From: BOG-1112 sp964635325
GTDB lineage: Bacteria > Bdellovibrionota_B > Oligoflexia > Oligoflexales > Bog-1112
Assembly (NCBI GenBank): GCA_964635325.1
Contig: CAZWOL010000054.1
Span: 1 to 18,582 of the forward strand
Reading direction: 5' to 3'
DNA: 18,582 nt
This document shows, piece after piece, positions 7,251 through 13,695 of this stretch. Numbering within the stretch: position 1 is the first letter of the stretch; every line of letters starts with the position of its first letter. The position numbers and the translations under genes are program-made. The notes beneath the pieces were generated by a model. The model saw only the letters and a list, made by a program, of their open reading frames with translations. It ran no database searches and was not told the origin of the DNA.

Positions 7251-8000
7251 TCAAATCGACAGAAGCCCCATCGTTAGAAGATCTGCTTTGATCTCAGAGC
7301 TTGGTACGTGGGCGCTCCCTCCTGCGTATTGATCGAGAAGAAAGCTTCGCATGGACGCATTAATCTCAAAGATGCGTGGGGCATATTTGTCCTCGCTTCG
7401 GATGAAGACAAGAGTATGCTTGCGTTCAAATTCTGCGCTGTCCTCGACGTCTGGATTTTCAATAAGAGCAGGGATGTCAAAGCTGAGATCAACGATGCGA
7501 AAATGCGGATGGGATAGCTTTGACTTGGGGTGCAATGCAGGATCTTGTGTAAGAGGTCGCGCAAGTTCGAGCTCTGCTTTTTCAAAGGCAATCATATCAA
7601 AAATAAAATCGGGTGAAGAACGTCGCAGACGCTTGCGTGCATCTTTGTCCGTTAGCAAAAAATCCATAAACTGAATACTATTTGCAAAATAACCATTGAG
7701 ATCGGAAGAGGCGTAGAGGTTTTTCGGTTCAAAAAGTTGAAACCAAATATTCTTCAGCACCCGGTCTGGCACATACTCTGGCACGCGATCGCAGTGACGC
7801 ATACAAACTTCCCAACGGCCATGGGCTTGCTCCGTTCCGTACTTGTTGAGCTCATCATGTTGTGAAAGCTTCATGATGATTTTGCGTTCATCAGAGCTGA
7901 GATCGAAGTCCTTCAGAAATTGCTCAGGCTTCCAATTATAAGTTTGACGAGGACAGCGAATAATTGCAGCAGCAGCACTTTGAAAGCCGATTAAACTCAT
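7251..8000 (-). CDS. MNIO partner protein (putative RiPP-recognition / DUF2063- or MbnC-like)
   Basis: The 249-residue product is the last gene of the minus-strand RiPP-like cluster. Its ATG overlaps the MNIO stop as ATGA, and a GAGG lies seven bases upstream, so the two are translationally coupled. MNIO enzymes almost always have such a partner (MbnC, TglI and DUF2063 types), which binds the precursor peptide and presents it to the enzyme. Sequence similarity is weak, so the assignment rests mainly on position, size and composition. The last ~70 residues (strands HTLVFIRS and RIFEINAS, then a helix and a final LLTMGLLSI helix) could form a PqqD-like winged-helix recognition element. The N-terminal half is helical with CMRHCDRVPEYV around residue 67. 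No catalytic motif is visible. It ends 3 bp from the convergent ART-like gene. Confidence 0.6.
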   Translation of the reverse strand: MSLIGFQSAAAAIIRCPRQTYNWKPEQFLKDFDLSSDERKIIMKLSQHDELNKYGTEQAHGRWEVCMRHCDRVPEYVPDRVLKNIWFQLFEPKNLYASSDLNGYFANSIQFMDFLLTDKDARKRLRRSSPDFIFDMIAFEKAELELARPLTQDPALHPKSKLSHPHFRIVDLSFDIPALIENPDVEDSAEFERKHTLVFIRSEDKYAPRIFEINASMRSFLLDQYAGGSAHVPSSEIKADLLTMGLLSI

Positions 8001-8920
8001 CGTGAGACCTCTCTAGCAACATTGCGTAGATTGTAATAAGGCAGACGCTTGTGAGGATTTTTACGCTCCAGACCTGCGATGAATCGTTCACCATAGCGGA
8101 CTTCTTCGATCAGACGATCTGTGCTGGGCATGTCTTGGTCCCATTCGATGATGATCACTTGCGGTTGACTGCGATTCATTACGTACGCAAGAAGCTCCCA
8201 TACAGCCTTAGGGACACTTCGACTGTGCGTATCATAGAGTATACCTTTTTCTTTGATACCACCCGCAAGATGTATCCCCATAATAGAGCGTGATGGAATA
8301 CGATCAATCCAACGATAGGGGTTGAATTTGTGATTGATACTGTTGATATATAGATTGGTTAAATCCAATAGAAATCCGCAACCCGTTTTGCGCAAAATAG
8401 CATTGATGAATTGGGTTTCTTCCAATTCATTTTGTGGCCAAAGAAAACGATTTGTGATGTTTTCAATCATAAATGGAAGTGGGATTTCCTTCTGAACTTG
8501 CTCGATCTTTCGAGCAACAACATCCACAACTTTTCTGGTAAATGGAAGTGTTGTCAATTGACCAATCTCGATTCCGGATGCGCGGGTCATACAAAGATGG
8601 TCGCTAAAAATGACGCAATTAACTTGGTCAAGAACACGTTTGGTCTCGTCCAGATGCTGGCGGTCAAGAGGTTCATCCGTACCAAGCGAAAGCTCTACCG
8701 CATGGCCAATGACAGGTATTTGGCTCTCTCCAACTCTGCGAATGAACTCGGCACGTTTACCGAAGAAATAGGATTCTGGGATCAGTTCAATAGATGAAAG
8801 TTTATCAAAGAGCTTGTCGCAATCATCACGACCTGCGAGTTCACTCGAACACTCTAGCCCAAAGCCATAAGTAGGATGATTATCCTGACCCTCAACGAGA
8901 TACAACGTCTTCTTCTTCAT
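7997..8920 (-). CDS. MNIO (DUF692) multinuclear non-heme iron oxygenase, RiPP-modifying enzyme
   Basis: The 307-residue product has the DUF692 TIM-barrel pattern in order: PESYF (48-52), GHAVELSLG (72-80), SDHL (106-109), IENITNRFLW (152-161), GFLLDLTNLYINSINH (182-197), IHLAGG (216-221), DTHSRSV (230-236) and IIEWD (257-261). The metal-ligand-type residues H73, H108, E153, D186, N189, H217, D230, H232 and E259 are all present. The early GxGLRxxH found in many members reads GFGLECSSEL here, so that His is missing. Known members (MbnB, TglH, bufferin and HvfB enzymes) use iron and oxygen to rework cysteines of small peptides, for example into oxazolone-thioamides or thiooxazoles. The likely substrate is the Cys-repeat peptide encoded just upstream. 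The start at 8920 is chosen because GAAGG lies five bases before it; the ATG at 8932 has no ribosome-binding site. Confidence 0.88.
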   Translation of the reverse strand: MKKKTLYLVEGQDNHPTYGFGLECSSELAGRDDCDKLFDKLSSIELIPESYFFGKRAEFIRRVGESQIPVIGHAVELSLGTDEPLDRQHLDETKRVLDQVNCVIFSDHLCMTRASGIEIGQLTTLPFTRKVVDVVARKIEQVQKEIPLPFMIENITNRFLWPQNELEETQFINAILRKTGCGFLLDLTNLYINSINHKFNPYRWIDRIPSRSIMGIHLAGGIKEKGILYDTHSRSVPKAVWELLAYVMNRSQPQVIIIEWDQDMPSTDRLIEEVRYGERFIAGLERKNPHKRLPYYNLRNVAREVSR

Positions 8921-8965
8921 AGCGACCTTCATTTTTATAATGGTTTTCAGTGCCGAAGAGAGGGA

Positions 8966-8993
8966 GGCTGTGCTCCTTATTTAAAGCACAGCC
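8966..8993 (-). promoter_or_regulatory. intercistronic hairpin between precursor peptide and MNIO genes
   Basis: GGCTGTGCT and AGCACAGCC form a perfect 9-bp stem with a 10-nt loop, starting 10 bases after the peptide stop codon. No T-run follows, so it is not a classic terminator. It could protect the upstream precursor mRNA from 3' exonucleases or partially terminate, giving more precursor than enzyme. On the transcribed strand the loop and arm contain AAGGAG, but no start codon follows at usable distance. Confidence 0.6.
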
Positions 8994-9003
8994 CACGTGT
9001 AGA

Positions 9004-9147
9004 CTAGTTTGCACGACTGCAATGACGACCGCAGCGACGACCGCAGCGACGACCGCAGCGACGTGCGCAACGACGGTGGCAGCGACGACCGCAACGACCA
9101 ATAATGATACCGAATTCATTGCGTTCTGTGGATACTTGCTTTACCAT
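9004..9147 (-). CDS. 47-residue Cys-repeat RiPP precursor peptide (candidate MNIO substrate)
   Basis: This short gene lies between the ABC transporter and the MNIO gene on their strand. The ATG at 9147 has a GGAG six bases upstream and begins 20 bp after the transporter stop. The peptide starts MVKQVSTERNEFGIIIG, a possible 16-17-residue leader without a signal peptide. The core then has seven cysteines at exact four-residue spacing (C19, 23, 27, 31, 35, 39, 43), mostly as RRCG units, and ends CSRAN. Two units carry His (H24, H42). Over a dozen arginines make it strongly cationic. Repeated KCG-type cysteines are also seen in bufferin/HvfA-type MNIO substrates, which instead carry signal peptides. 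Likely fate: cysteines modified by the adjacent MNIO, then export by the ABC transporter. The product could bind metal or act as a bacteriocin; its role is unknown. Confidence 0.82.
   Translation of the reverse strand: MVKQVSTERNEFGIIIGRCGRRCHRRCARRCGRRCGRRCGRHCSRAN
9016..9087 (-). repeat. 12-bp tandem repeat coding for the RRCx units
   Basis: Six 12-nt units on the minus strand, each encoding Arg-Arg/His-Cys-X. Three consecutive units (9063-9052, 9051-9040, 9039-9028) are identical, CGTCGCTGCGGT; the others differ by a few bases. Base composition is clearly more GC-rich than the surroundings. Copy number probably varies between strains. Confidence 0.9.
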
Positions 9148-9167
9148 GACGAACTCCAAAAAAAGGG

Positions 9168-11066
9168 TTAAACAAAGACTCTACAATCAACGGGTGAACG
9201 CACAAGTTCATCCGCTAATAGTTTTGAATTATTGGCCCCTGCTCTAATGACTTCATGCTCGTCACCCCGGTGGGCGCCTGCATAGTCACTTGCTAAGATC
9301 ATATTAGCTATACAGGGATCGATAAAATCCTCGGTATCCAAAGTTTTCTCAGGATTTTCATTTGCAGTGCTGAAACTATCGAAGTCAACAATGCGATCTA
9401 GGTCAAGGGTTTCTGGGATCATATGTGTTATGATGACGATCCCATGTTGCTCTTTAAGCTTATTCAATGCTTTGCATAGTATGTGGATAGCCTCATGATC
9501 TAGAGAGGCAAAAGGTTCGTCCAAGAGTAGCAGAGGTCGCAAATTAACCAAGGAACGAGCGATACCAACTCTTTGCTTTTGTCCTTCGCTAAGATTGCGA
9601 CCATCATCTTGGATAAAAAATGAGAGTCCATCGCGTTCTTTGAAAAATTCACTCATGTTGACATCGTGCAGAGCTGACCAAAGTTGGCTATCGCTAATGT
9701 CTTGACCAAGCGCAAGATTACTGCGTAAGCTTCCTTCCAAAAGATAGGGCCTTTGCTCGACGTAGGTTGCAAAGTCTACGCTAAGAAGCATCGAATTTGT
9801 AAGATCTGTCAAATCTTGTGCTAGCTTGTTTTGATGATACAGTTGCACACTTGTGGCATCAAAGCTTCTGAGGCCAGCAAGCATTTCAAGAAAGGTTGAT
9901 TTTCCACAGCCTGAATGCCCACGGATGACGGTGATTTCACCCTTTTGCACAGAAAAATCAAAGGGTCTCGTTAGTTTGGCAAATCCCTGATAACCCACAC
10001 TCACGCCTTGGATTTCTATTCGATCAAATGTACTAGAAGAGAGATGGCTCTGTTGCGTGTATGTATTTTGAGAGCCTACTTGAAAGACATCTTGAAGCCT
10101 GCGTGCATGGACGAAGAAGTCATTCCAGTCAAAGACTCCACGGACAAGTGCGAATACAGATGCGTAGAACATCCCTATGTAGAATGGGTAGAGAAAGACA
10201 TCGGAAAGAAGTATTTGGTTGCCGCGCAATTTAATCGCAACGAGTGTCAAGATGCCTGTTGTCAGAAGATTGACAAGGAAAGAGTTGGTACCCACGAGTG
10301 TGCCAACGATGCGGATCATGCTGAGACCCTTATCGATGATGCTATGAACCCGACTCTGAAATATTTGGAGTACAAAGCCTTCGGCCTTGTATGAACGAAT
10401 GGAACGAAGGCCTTCAAAACTTTCTAAAAGTCCCTGAAACACTTGCCCATGAAGATCTCGAAGATTTTCCAACATAGGGGTAATGCTATGCTGAATGTAG
10501 AAATTAATGACTGCGATAAACGTTGCAGAACTTAGTAGAATAAGTGCGATCCAAAAATTTTGTGTCAGAAAAAGAACACTGATGCCGACCGTAACGATCA
10601 GGTCAAAAATCTGCTGAGGTAGGCGCAGCGAGATGAACTGCTCAACTCCGTGAATATCTTGTGACATACGGGTGAGCCAGTCTCCGCGTTGAGACTCGTC
10701 AAATTTTTCTAATGGCATACGTTGCATGTAGGTCATAAATCGACAGCGTAGGCTTGCTTCGATGTGTAATGATATCCACTCTTCAGTAATCGAGCGTACG
10801 ACATTGCATATAAAAAGTGTGACTGCTAAAATTGCACCGAAGATCAGTAGCTGTTGAATGAACTCATTAGCCGAGGCTTGGCTCATCAGGCGAAAGCCTT
10901 CAACATTTTCTGCAAAGAAACCATAGAATTTTGGAGGTGCAATGCTCGCAGCTCCAGCTAATGAGATCACAGAGAAATATGCAAAAAAACGCCAGCCCTG
11001 GCTTCGAACTTCTTTCCAAATGAGTTCGTGAAAGGTTGTTGCATATTTTTGTCGGAGACCTTGCAC
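9168..11066 (-). CDS. ABC transporter, fused membrane and ATPase half-transporter (peptide exporter of the RiPP cluster)
   Basis: The 632-residue product is a type I exporter half-transporter. About six membrane helices span residues ~25-330, followed by a nucleotide-binding domain with Walker A GHSGCGKST (383-391), Q-loop Gln438, signature LSEGQ (492-496), Walker B LLLLDEP (512-518) and H-loop His548. There is no C39 peptidase domain. After the ATPase core a ~70-residue tail (about 562-632), hydrophilic and without recognised domain, is longer than normal. The start is GTG with AAGGA nine bases upstream, inside a small hairpin (AGCAA-GGAA-TTGCT, 11070-11083). The gene heads the cluster, 20 bp ahead of the Cys-repeat peptide. 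Export of the modified peptide from cytoplasm to periplasm is the natural role; self-immunity by export is also possible. Confidence 0.9.
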   Translation of the reverse strand: MQGLRQKYATTFHELIWKEVRSQGWRFFAYFSVISLAGAASIAPPKFYGFFAENVEGFRLMSQASANEFIQQLLIFGAILAVTLFICNVVRSITEEWISLHIEASLRCRFMTYMQRMPLEKFDESQRGDWLTRMSQDIHGVEQFISLRLPQQIFDLIVTVGISVLFLTQNFWIALILLSSATFIAVINFYIQHSITPMLENLRDLHGQVFQGLLESFEGLRSIRSYKAEGFVLQIFQSRVHSIIDKGLSMIRIVGTLVGTNSFLVNLLTTGILTLVAIKLRGNQILLSDVFLYPFYIGMFYASVFALVRGVFDWNDFFVHARRLQDVFQVGSQNTYTQQSHLSSSTFDRIEIQGVSVGYQGFAKLTRPFDFSVQKGEITVIRGHSGCGKSTFLEMLAGLRSFDATSVQLYHQNKLAQDLTDLTNSMLLSVDFATYVEQRPYLLEGSLRSNLALGQDISDSQLWSALHDVNMSEFFKERDGLSFFIQDDGRNLSEGQKQRVGIARSLVNLRPLLLLDEPFASLDHEAIHILCKALNKLKEQHGIVIITHMIPETLDLDRIVDFDSFSTANENPEKTLDTEDFIDPCIANMILASDYAGAHRGDEHEVIRAGANNSKLLADELVRSPVDCRVFV

Positions 11067-11414
11067 GCTAGCAATTCCTTGCTGTCATTCGTTTTTAAAA
11101 AATTGGTAACTTCTAATATTTTTTTTATCACTCGGTATAGGCAACGTAAATCCCGTCAAAGTGACTTGAGACGTTTTTTTGCATTTTGTAGAATGAAAAT
11201 TTATTGAAATAAGCCTATGAATTCACATTTATAAAGCATTTGCTAAAAGCTTGTCGTTGCGACATCTTTGTCGTTTTTTCTGCTGTTATCAGTCAACTTT
11301 TGATTTTGCTCAGAATGATAGACTTTGGATTTCTTCAATACTGAAGTAAAGCATTGGATTCATTTTCTATTCAAGCTAGGCTCACTTTTTGATCTCAAGC
11401 GAAGGGAATTTTGC
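11067..11414. other. 348-bp divergent intergenic region between the RiPP cluster and the sugar operon
   Basis: This AT-rich region must hold promoters for both directions, but none is clear. Towards the sugar genes, TTGAAA (11204-11209) and TATAAA (11230-11235) are 20 bp apart, too far for a good sigma70 site. Towards the ABC gene, TTGACG occurs on the minus strand near 11153 with no proper -10. Two overlapping small hairpins lie at 11252-11279. No unannotated gene was found. Confidence 0.5.
11252..11279 (+). promoter_or_regulatory. mutually exclusive hairpins, possible attenuator before the sugar operon
   Basis: TGTCG (11252-11256), CGACA (11260-11264) and TGTCG (11269-11273) can pair in two ways. 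The second pairing (CGACA-TCTT-TGTCG) is followed directly by six T residues, like a weak terminator; the first pairing would prevent it. Stems are only 5 bp, so this may be chance. Confidence 0.3.
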
Positions 11415-12629
11415 ATGCTCAAAACATATCGGCTTGCCTTTGCAAGTGTTGCTTTGCTTTTCTTTCTGTTCGGCTTCATCACATGTCTTAATGACATACT
11501 TGTCCCACATCTGAAAGCGATATTTGCTCTCAACTACCAGCATTCGATGCTGATTCAATTTGCTTTCTTTTCAGCTTACTTTGTATTTTCGATTCCTGCA
11601 GCGCAGATACTGCGTCGCTTTGGTTATGCGAGAGGTATCGTAGTTGGACTTCTCCTTGCATCTTTGGGAGCTCTCGGTTTTTTGCCAGCAGGTTATTGGG
11701 CATCGTATCCATTTTTTCTGAGTGCAATTTTTATATTGGCCTGTGGCATTACGCTTATACAAGTTGCGGCAAATCCATATATCACAGCTTTGGGTCCTGT
11801 GCAGAGTGCTTCTGCTAGACTGAACTTTGCTCAAGCCTTGAATTCTCTTGGTACTACACTTGCTCCTTTGGTGGGGTCAACGCTTATACTTTCTTCTGCT
11901 ACGGAAGCTACAGCGCAAAATACGACAGCTTTACCCTATTTGACCATTGCTCTGACATTAGCTGTAGTGGCTCTTGCCTTGACTCAGATCTCTCTGCCGC
12001 AAATCACGGATGAAATCTTGGAGAAAGACCTGCGTGAACAAGTAACGACGACAAAGGACTCCAGTCTATTTTGGGGTATACTTGCGATCTTTTGTTATGT
12101 TGGAGCTGAAGTTGGAATAGGAAGCTTTCTTACAAATTATATTATGTTCTGTTGGAATTTTCCTGCAGATCATGCTGGTCGCTTTGTCGCTATCTATTGG
12201 TTTTTGATGATGCTTGGTCGCTTTGGAGGAACTTATCTGCTGACACGTTACTCGGCAAGCACCTGTCTAAAAGGAGTCGCATTGCTAGCGGTTTGCCTTG
12301 TCTCTCTGTCTGTGTTTTTACCGAGAGAGTGGAGTCCCTACTTTCTAGTCTCTGTTGGGCTACCAAATTCTATTATGTTTCCTGTTATATTCAGTTTATC
12401 AATTGCAGGACTTGGAAAAAATACCTCACGCGGCGCATCCTATCTTTGCATGGCTATCGTTGGAGGTGCTATTTTGCCATTTTTACAGGGATATGTTGCA
12501 GACGAGTTGGGCATACGATGGGGCTTTGTCCTTCCTCTTTTTGCATACCTATATCTTAATTATTTTGCTTTGCGTATGAGCCGAGTTCACGAGGGAGTTG
12601 ATTATGCAGGTGAATTTAAAACAACCTAA
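11415..12629 (+). CDS. sugar:H+ symporter of the FucP/GluP/NagP (FHS) family, MFS
   Basis: The start at 11415 is chosen because AAGGG lies eight bases before it and the first helix begins at once (404 residues); an upstream in-frame ATG at 11325 would add a 30-residue N-terminal extension. About twelve membrane helices are visible. Family hallmarks are present: CLNDILVPHL with Asp27 (the FucP proton-coupling Asp position), AANPYITALG (118-127), and RLNFAQALNSLG (135-146). The residue before VAANP is Gln116, as in glucose/galactose and N-acetylglucosamine carriers, where FucP has Glu. It should import a hexose or amino sugar across the inner membrane with protons (some relatives use sodium). 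It overlaps the ROK kinase gene by 26 bp, giving an uptake-and-phosphorylation pair. Substrate is not determinable; glucose or GlcNAc are best guesses. Confidence 0.88.
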   Translation: MLKTYRLAFASVALLFFLFGFITCLNDILVPHLKAIFALNYQHSMLIQFAFFSAYFVFSIPAAQILRRFGYARGIVVGLLLASLGALGFLPAGYWASYPFFLSAIFILACGITLIQVAANPYITALGPVQSASARLNFAQALNSLGTTLAPLVGSTLILSSATEATAQNTTALPYLTIALTLAVVALALTQISLPQITDEILEKDLREQVTTTKDSSLFWGILAIFCYVGAEVGIGSFLTNYIMFCWNFPADHAGRFVAIYWFLMMLGRFGGTYLLTRYSASTCLKGVALLAVCLVSLSVFLPREWSPYFLVSVGLPNSIMFPVIFSLSIAGLGKNTSRGASYLCMAIVGGAILPFLQGYVADELGIRWGFVLPLFAYLYLNYFALRMSRVHEGVDYAGEFKTT

Positions 12630-13566
12630 AGTCTGTCTTGCTATCGATCTTGGTGGTACAAAACTAGAAATGGGAGTGGTCCAAGAAGATGGAGAGATCC
12701 TAAGTTTACGTCGGGAATTGCTTAAACTCGATTTAGGTAAAGACTATCTAATCCATTCGATGATCACATGGGCGCAAGAATTTATTACGGAGTACCCGCA
12801 GATCATTGAAATCGGTATCTCAAGCTGTGGTCCGCTTGATCCTATCGAAGGCGTTTTGCATGATCCAACCAATCTACTAACAAATGGTAAAGGATGGGGT
12901 CTTGTGCCTTTGAGGGCTATTATCGAGGGTGCTCTTGCAAAGAAAACCTATCTAGATAACGATGCTGCGTGCTGTGTGCTAGCAGAGCGCTATTTGGGTG
13001 TTGGTCGCATAGGTCCCTGCACAAATCTGATGGTTCTAACACTAGGGACTGGTCTTGGAACCGGGGTGATCTGCAACGGTCGACTCTTTCGAAGTGGGCG
13101 CAACCAACATCCCGAAGCAGGACATATGATCATAGATTTTCAGAACAAAGATGATCCCTGTGCGTGTGGAGTCTATGGTGATGCTGAAGCGTTTTTATCA
13201 GGAAATCACTTTAGCTTTCGCTTCAATCGTCAGCACCATACATCGTATTCTGCACAACAAATCGCAGAGCTTGCGCGAAAAAATAATCCAGAGGCTCTGT
13301 CTGCATTTGATTATTATGCAGAAGTAATGGCGGTTGCCTTGCACAACTACTGTGTGATGTTTTGTCCAGAAAAAATTGTATTCAGCGGAAGCTTTGCTGC
13401 AACTTATGACCTCTTTGAAAGCAAGCTCAAGAAACAATTGGAACACTTACTTGCACGTCGACGGAATATTGTTCCGCAGGTTTTTTGCTCAGAACTCAAG
13501 AATCATGCATGTTTGCTGGGAGCTGCTTTTCTTTGTTTTAAAAATGAAAAATTTGCGCACTATTAA
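12604..13566 (+). CDS. ROK-family sugar kinase
   Basis: The 320-residue product phosphorylates a sugar, most likely the one imported by the adjacent symporter, with ATP. Visible are the phosphate-binding loop AIDLGGTKLEMG (13-24), the catalytic-type YLDNDAA (Asp120), the second phosphate loop TLGTGLGTG (146-154), EAGHM (His174) and the ROK zinc cluster CACGVYGDAE (186-195). The normal cluster is CxCGxxGCxE; the third Cys is Asp193 here. Length is normal for the family. The start at ATG 12604 is preferred over TTG 12598 because GAGGGAG (12591-12597) is correctly spaced only for the ATG. The gene begins inside the symporter gene, so the two are translationally coupled. Glucokinase or N-acetylglucosamine kinase are the likeliest identities; fructokinase is possible. 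Confidence 0.9.
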   Translation: MQVNLKQPKVCLAIDLGGTKLEMGVVQEDGEILSLRRELLKLDLGKDYLIHSMITWAQEFITEYPQIIEIGISSCGPLDPIEGVLHDPTNLLTNGKGWGLVPLRAIIEGALAKKTYLDNDAACCVLAERYLGVGRIGPCTNLMVLTLGTGLGTGVICNGRLFRSGRNQHPEAGHMIIDFQNKDDPCACGVYGDAEAFLSGNHFSFRFNRQHHTSYSAQQIAELARKNNPEALSAFDYYAEVMAVALHNYCVMFCPEKIVFSGSFAATYDLFESKLKKQLEHLLARRRNIVPQVFCSELKNHACLLGAAFLCFKNEKFAHY

Positions 13567-13646
13567 TGATTTGATTCAATAGCTTATAAATCAGACATTT
13601 TGAGCACTGTTAAGAGACTGCTGCTTAGTCATTGCTTGTTTAGCTA

Positions 13647-13691
13647 TTAAGGCTCCTGCAACACATTCCGATAGCTTAGCGGGAGCCTTAA
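13647..13691 (+). promoter_or_regulatory. 5' UTR hairpin burying the ribosome-binding site of the receiver-TPR gene
   Basis: The arms at 13647-13659 and 13679-13691 pair over 13 bp (12 Watson-Crick, one G-T) around a 19-nt loop. The right arm contains the only Shine-Dalgarno-like sequences (GGGAG 13681-13685; AAGG 13690-13693), and the ATG is at 13696. Folding would block translation. No T-run follows, so it is not a terminator of the upstream ROK gene. Confidence 0.6.
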
Positions 13692-13695
13692 GGTC

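Noticed and set aside
8411..8797. 128-residue plus-strand open frame inside the MNIO gene
   Set aside because: Antisense to conserved DUF692 motifs; no independent support.
9016..9087. Tandem repeat considered as a CRISPR-like or regulatory iteron array
   Set aside because: Units are contiguous 12-mers without spacers, stay in codon phase and code for a regular peptide.
8892..9119. 75-residue Val/Ala-rich minus-strand open frame upstream of the MNIO gene
   Set aside because: It is the out-of-frame reading of the 12-bp repeat, has no ribosome-binding site and overlaps the MNIO start. The RRCG frame has a proper GGAG and ATG.
8950..9171. 73-residue Thr/Ala-rich plus-strand open frame
   Set aside because: Antisense reading of the same repeat, opposite to the cluster's transcription and with no good start site.
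10008..10394. 128-residue plus-strand open frame inside the ABC transporter gene
   Set aside because: Antisense shadow of a clearly coding region.
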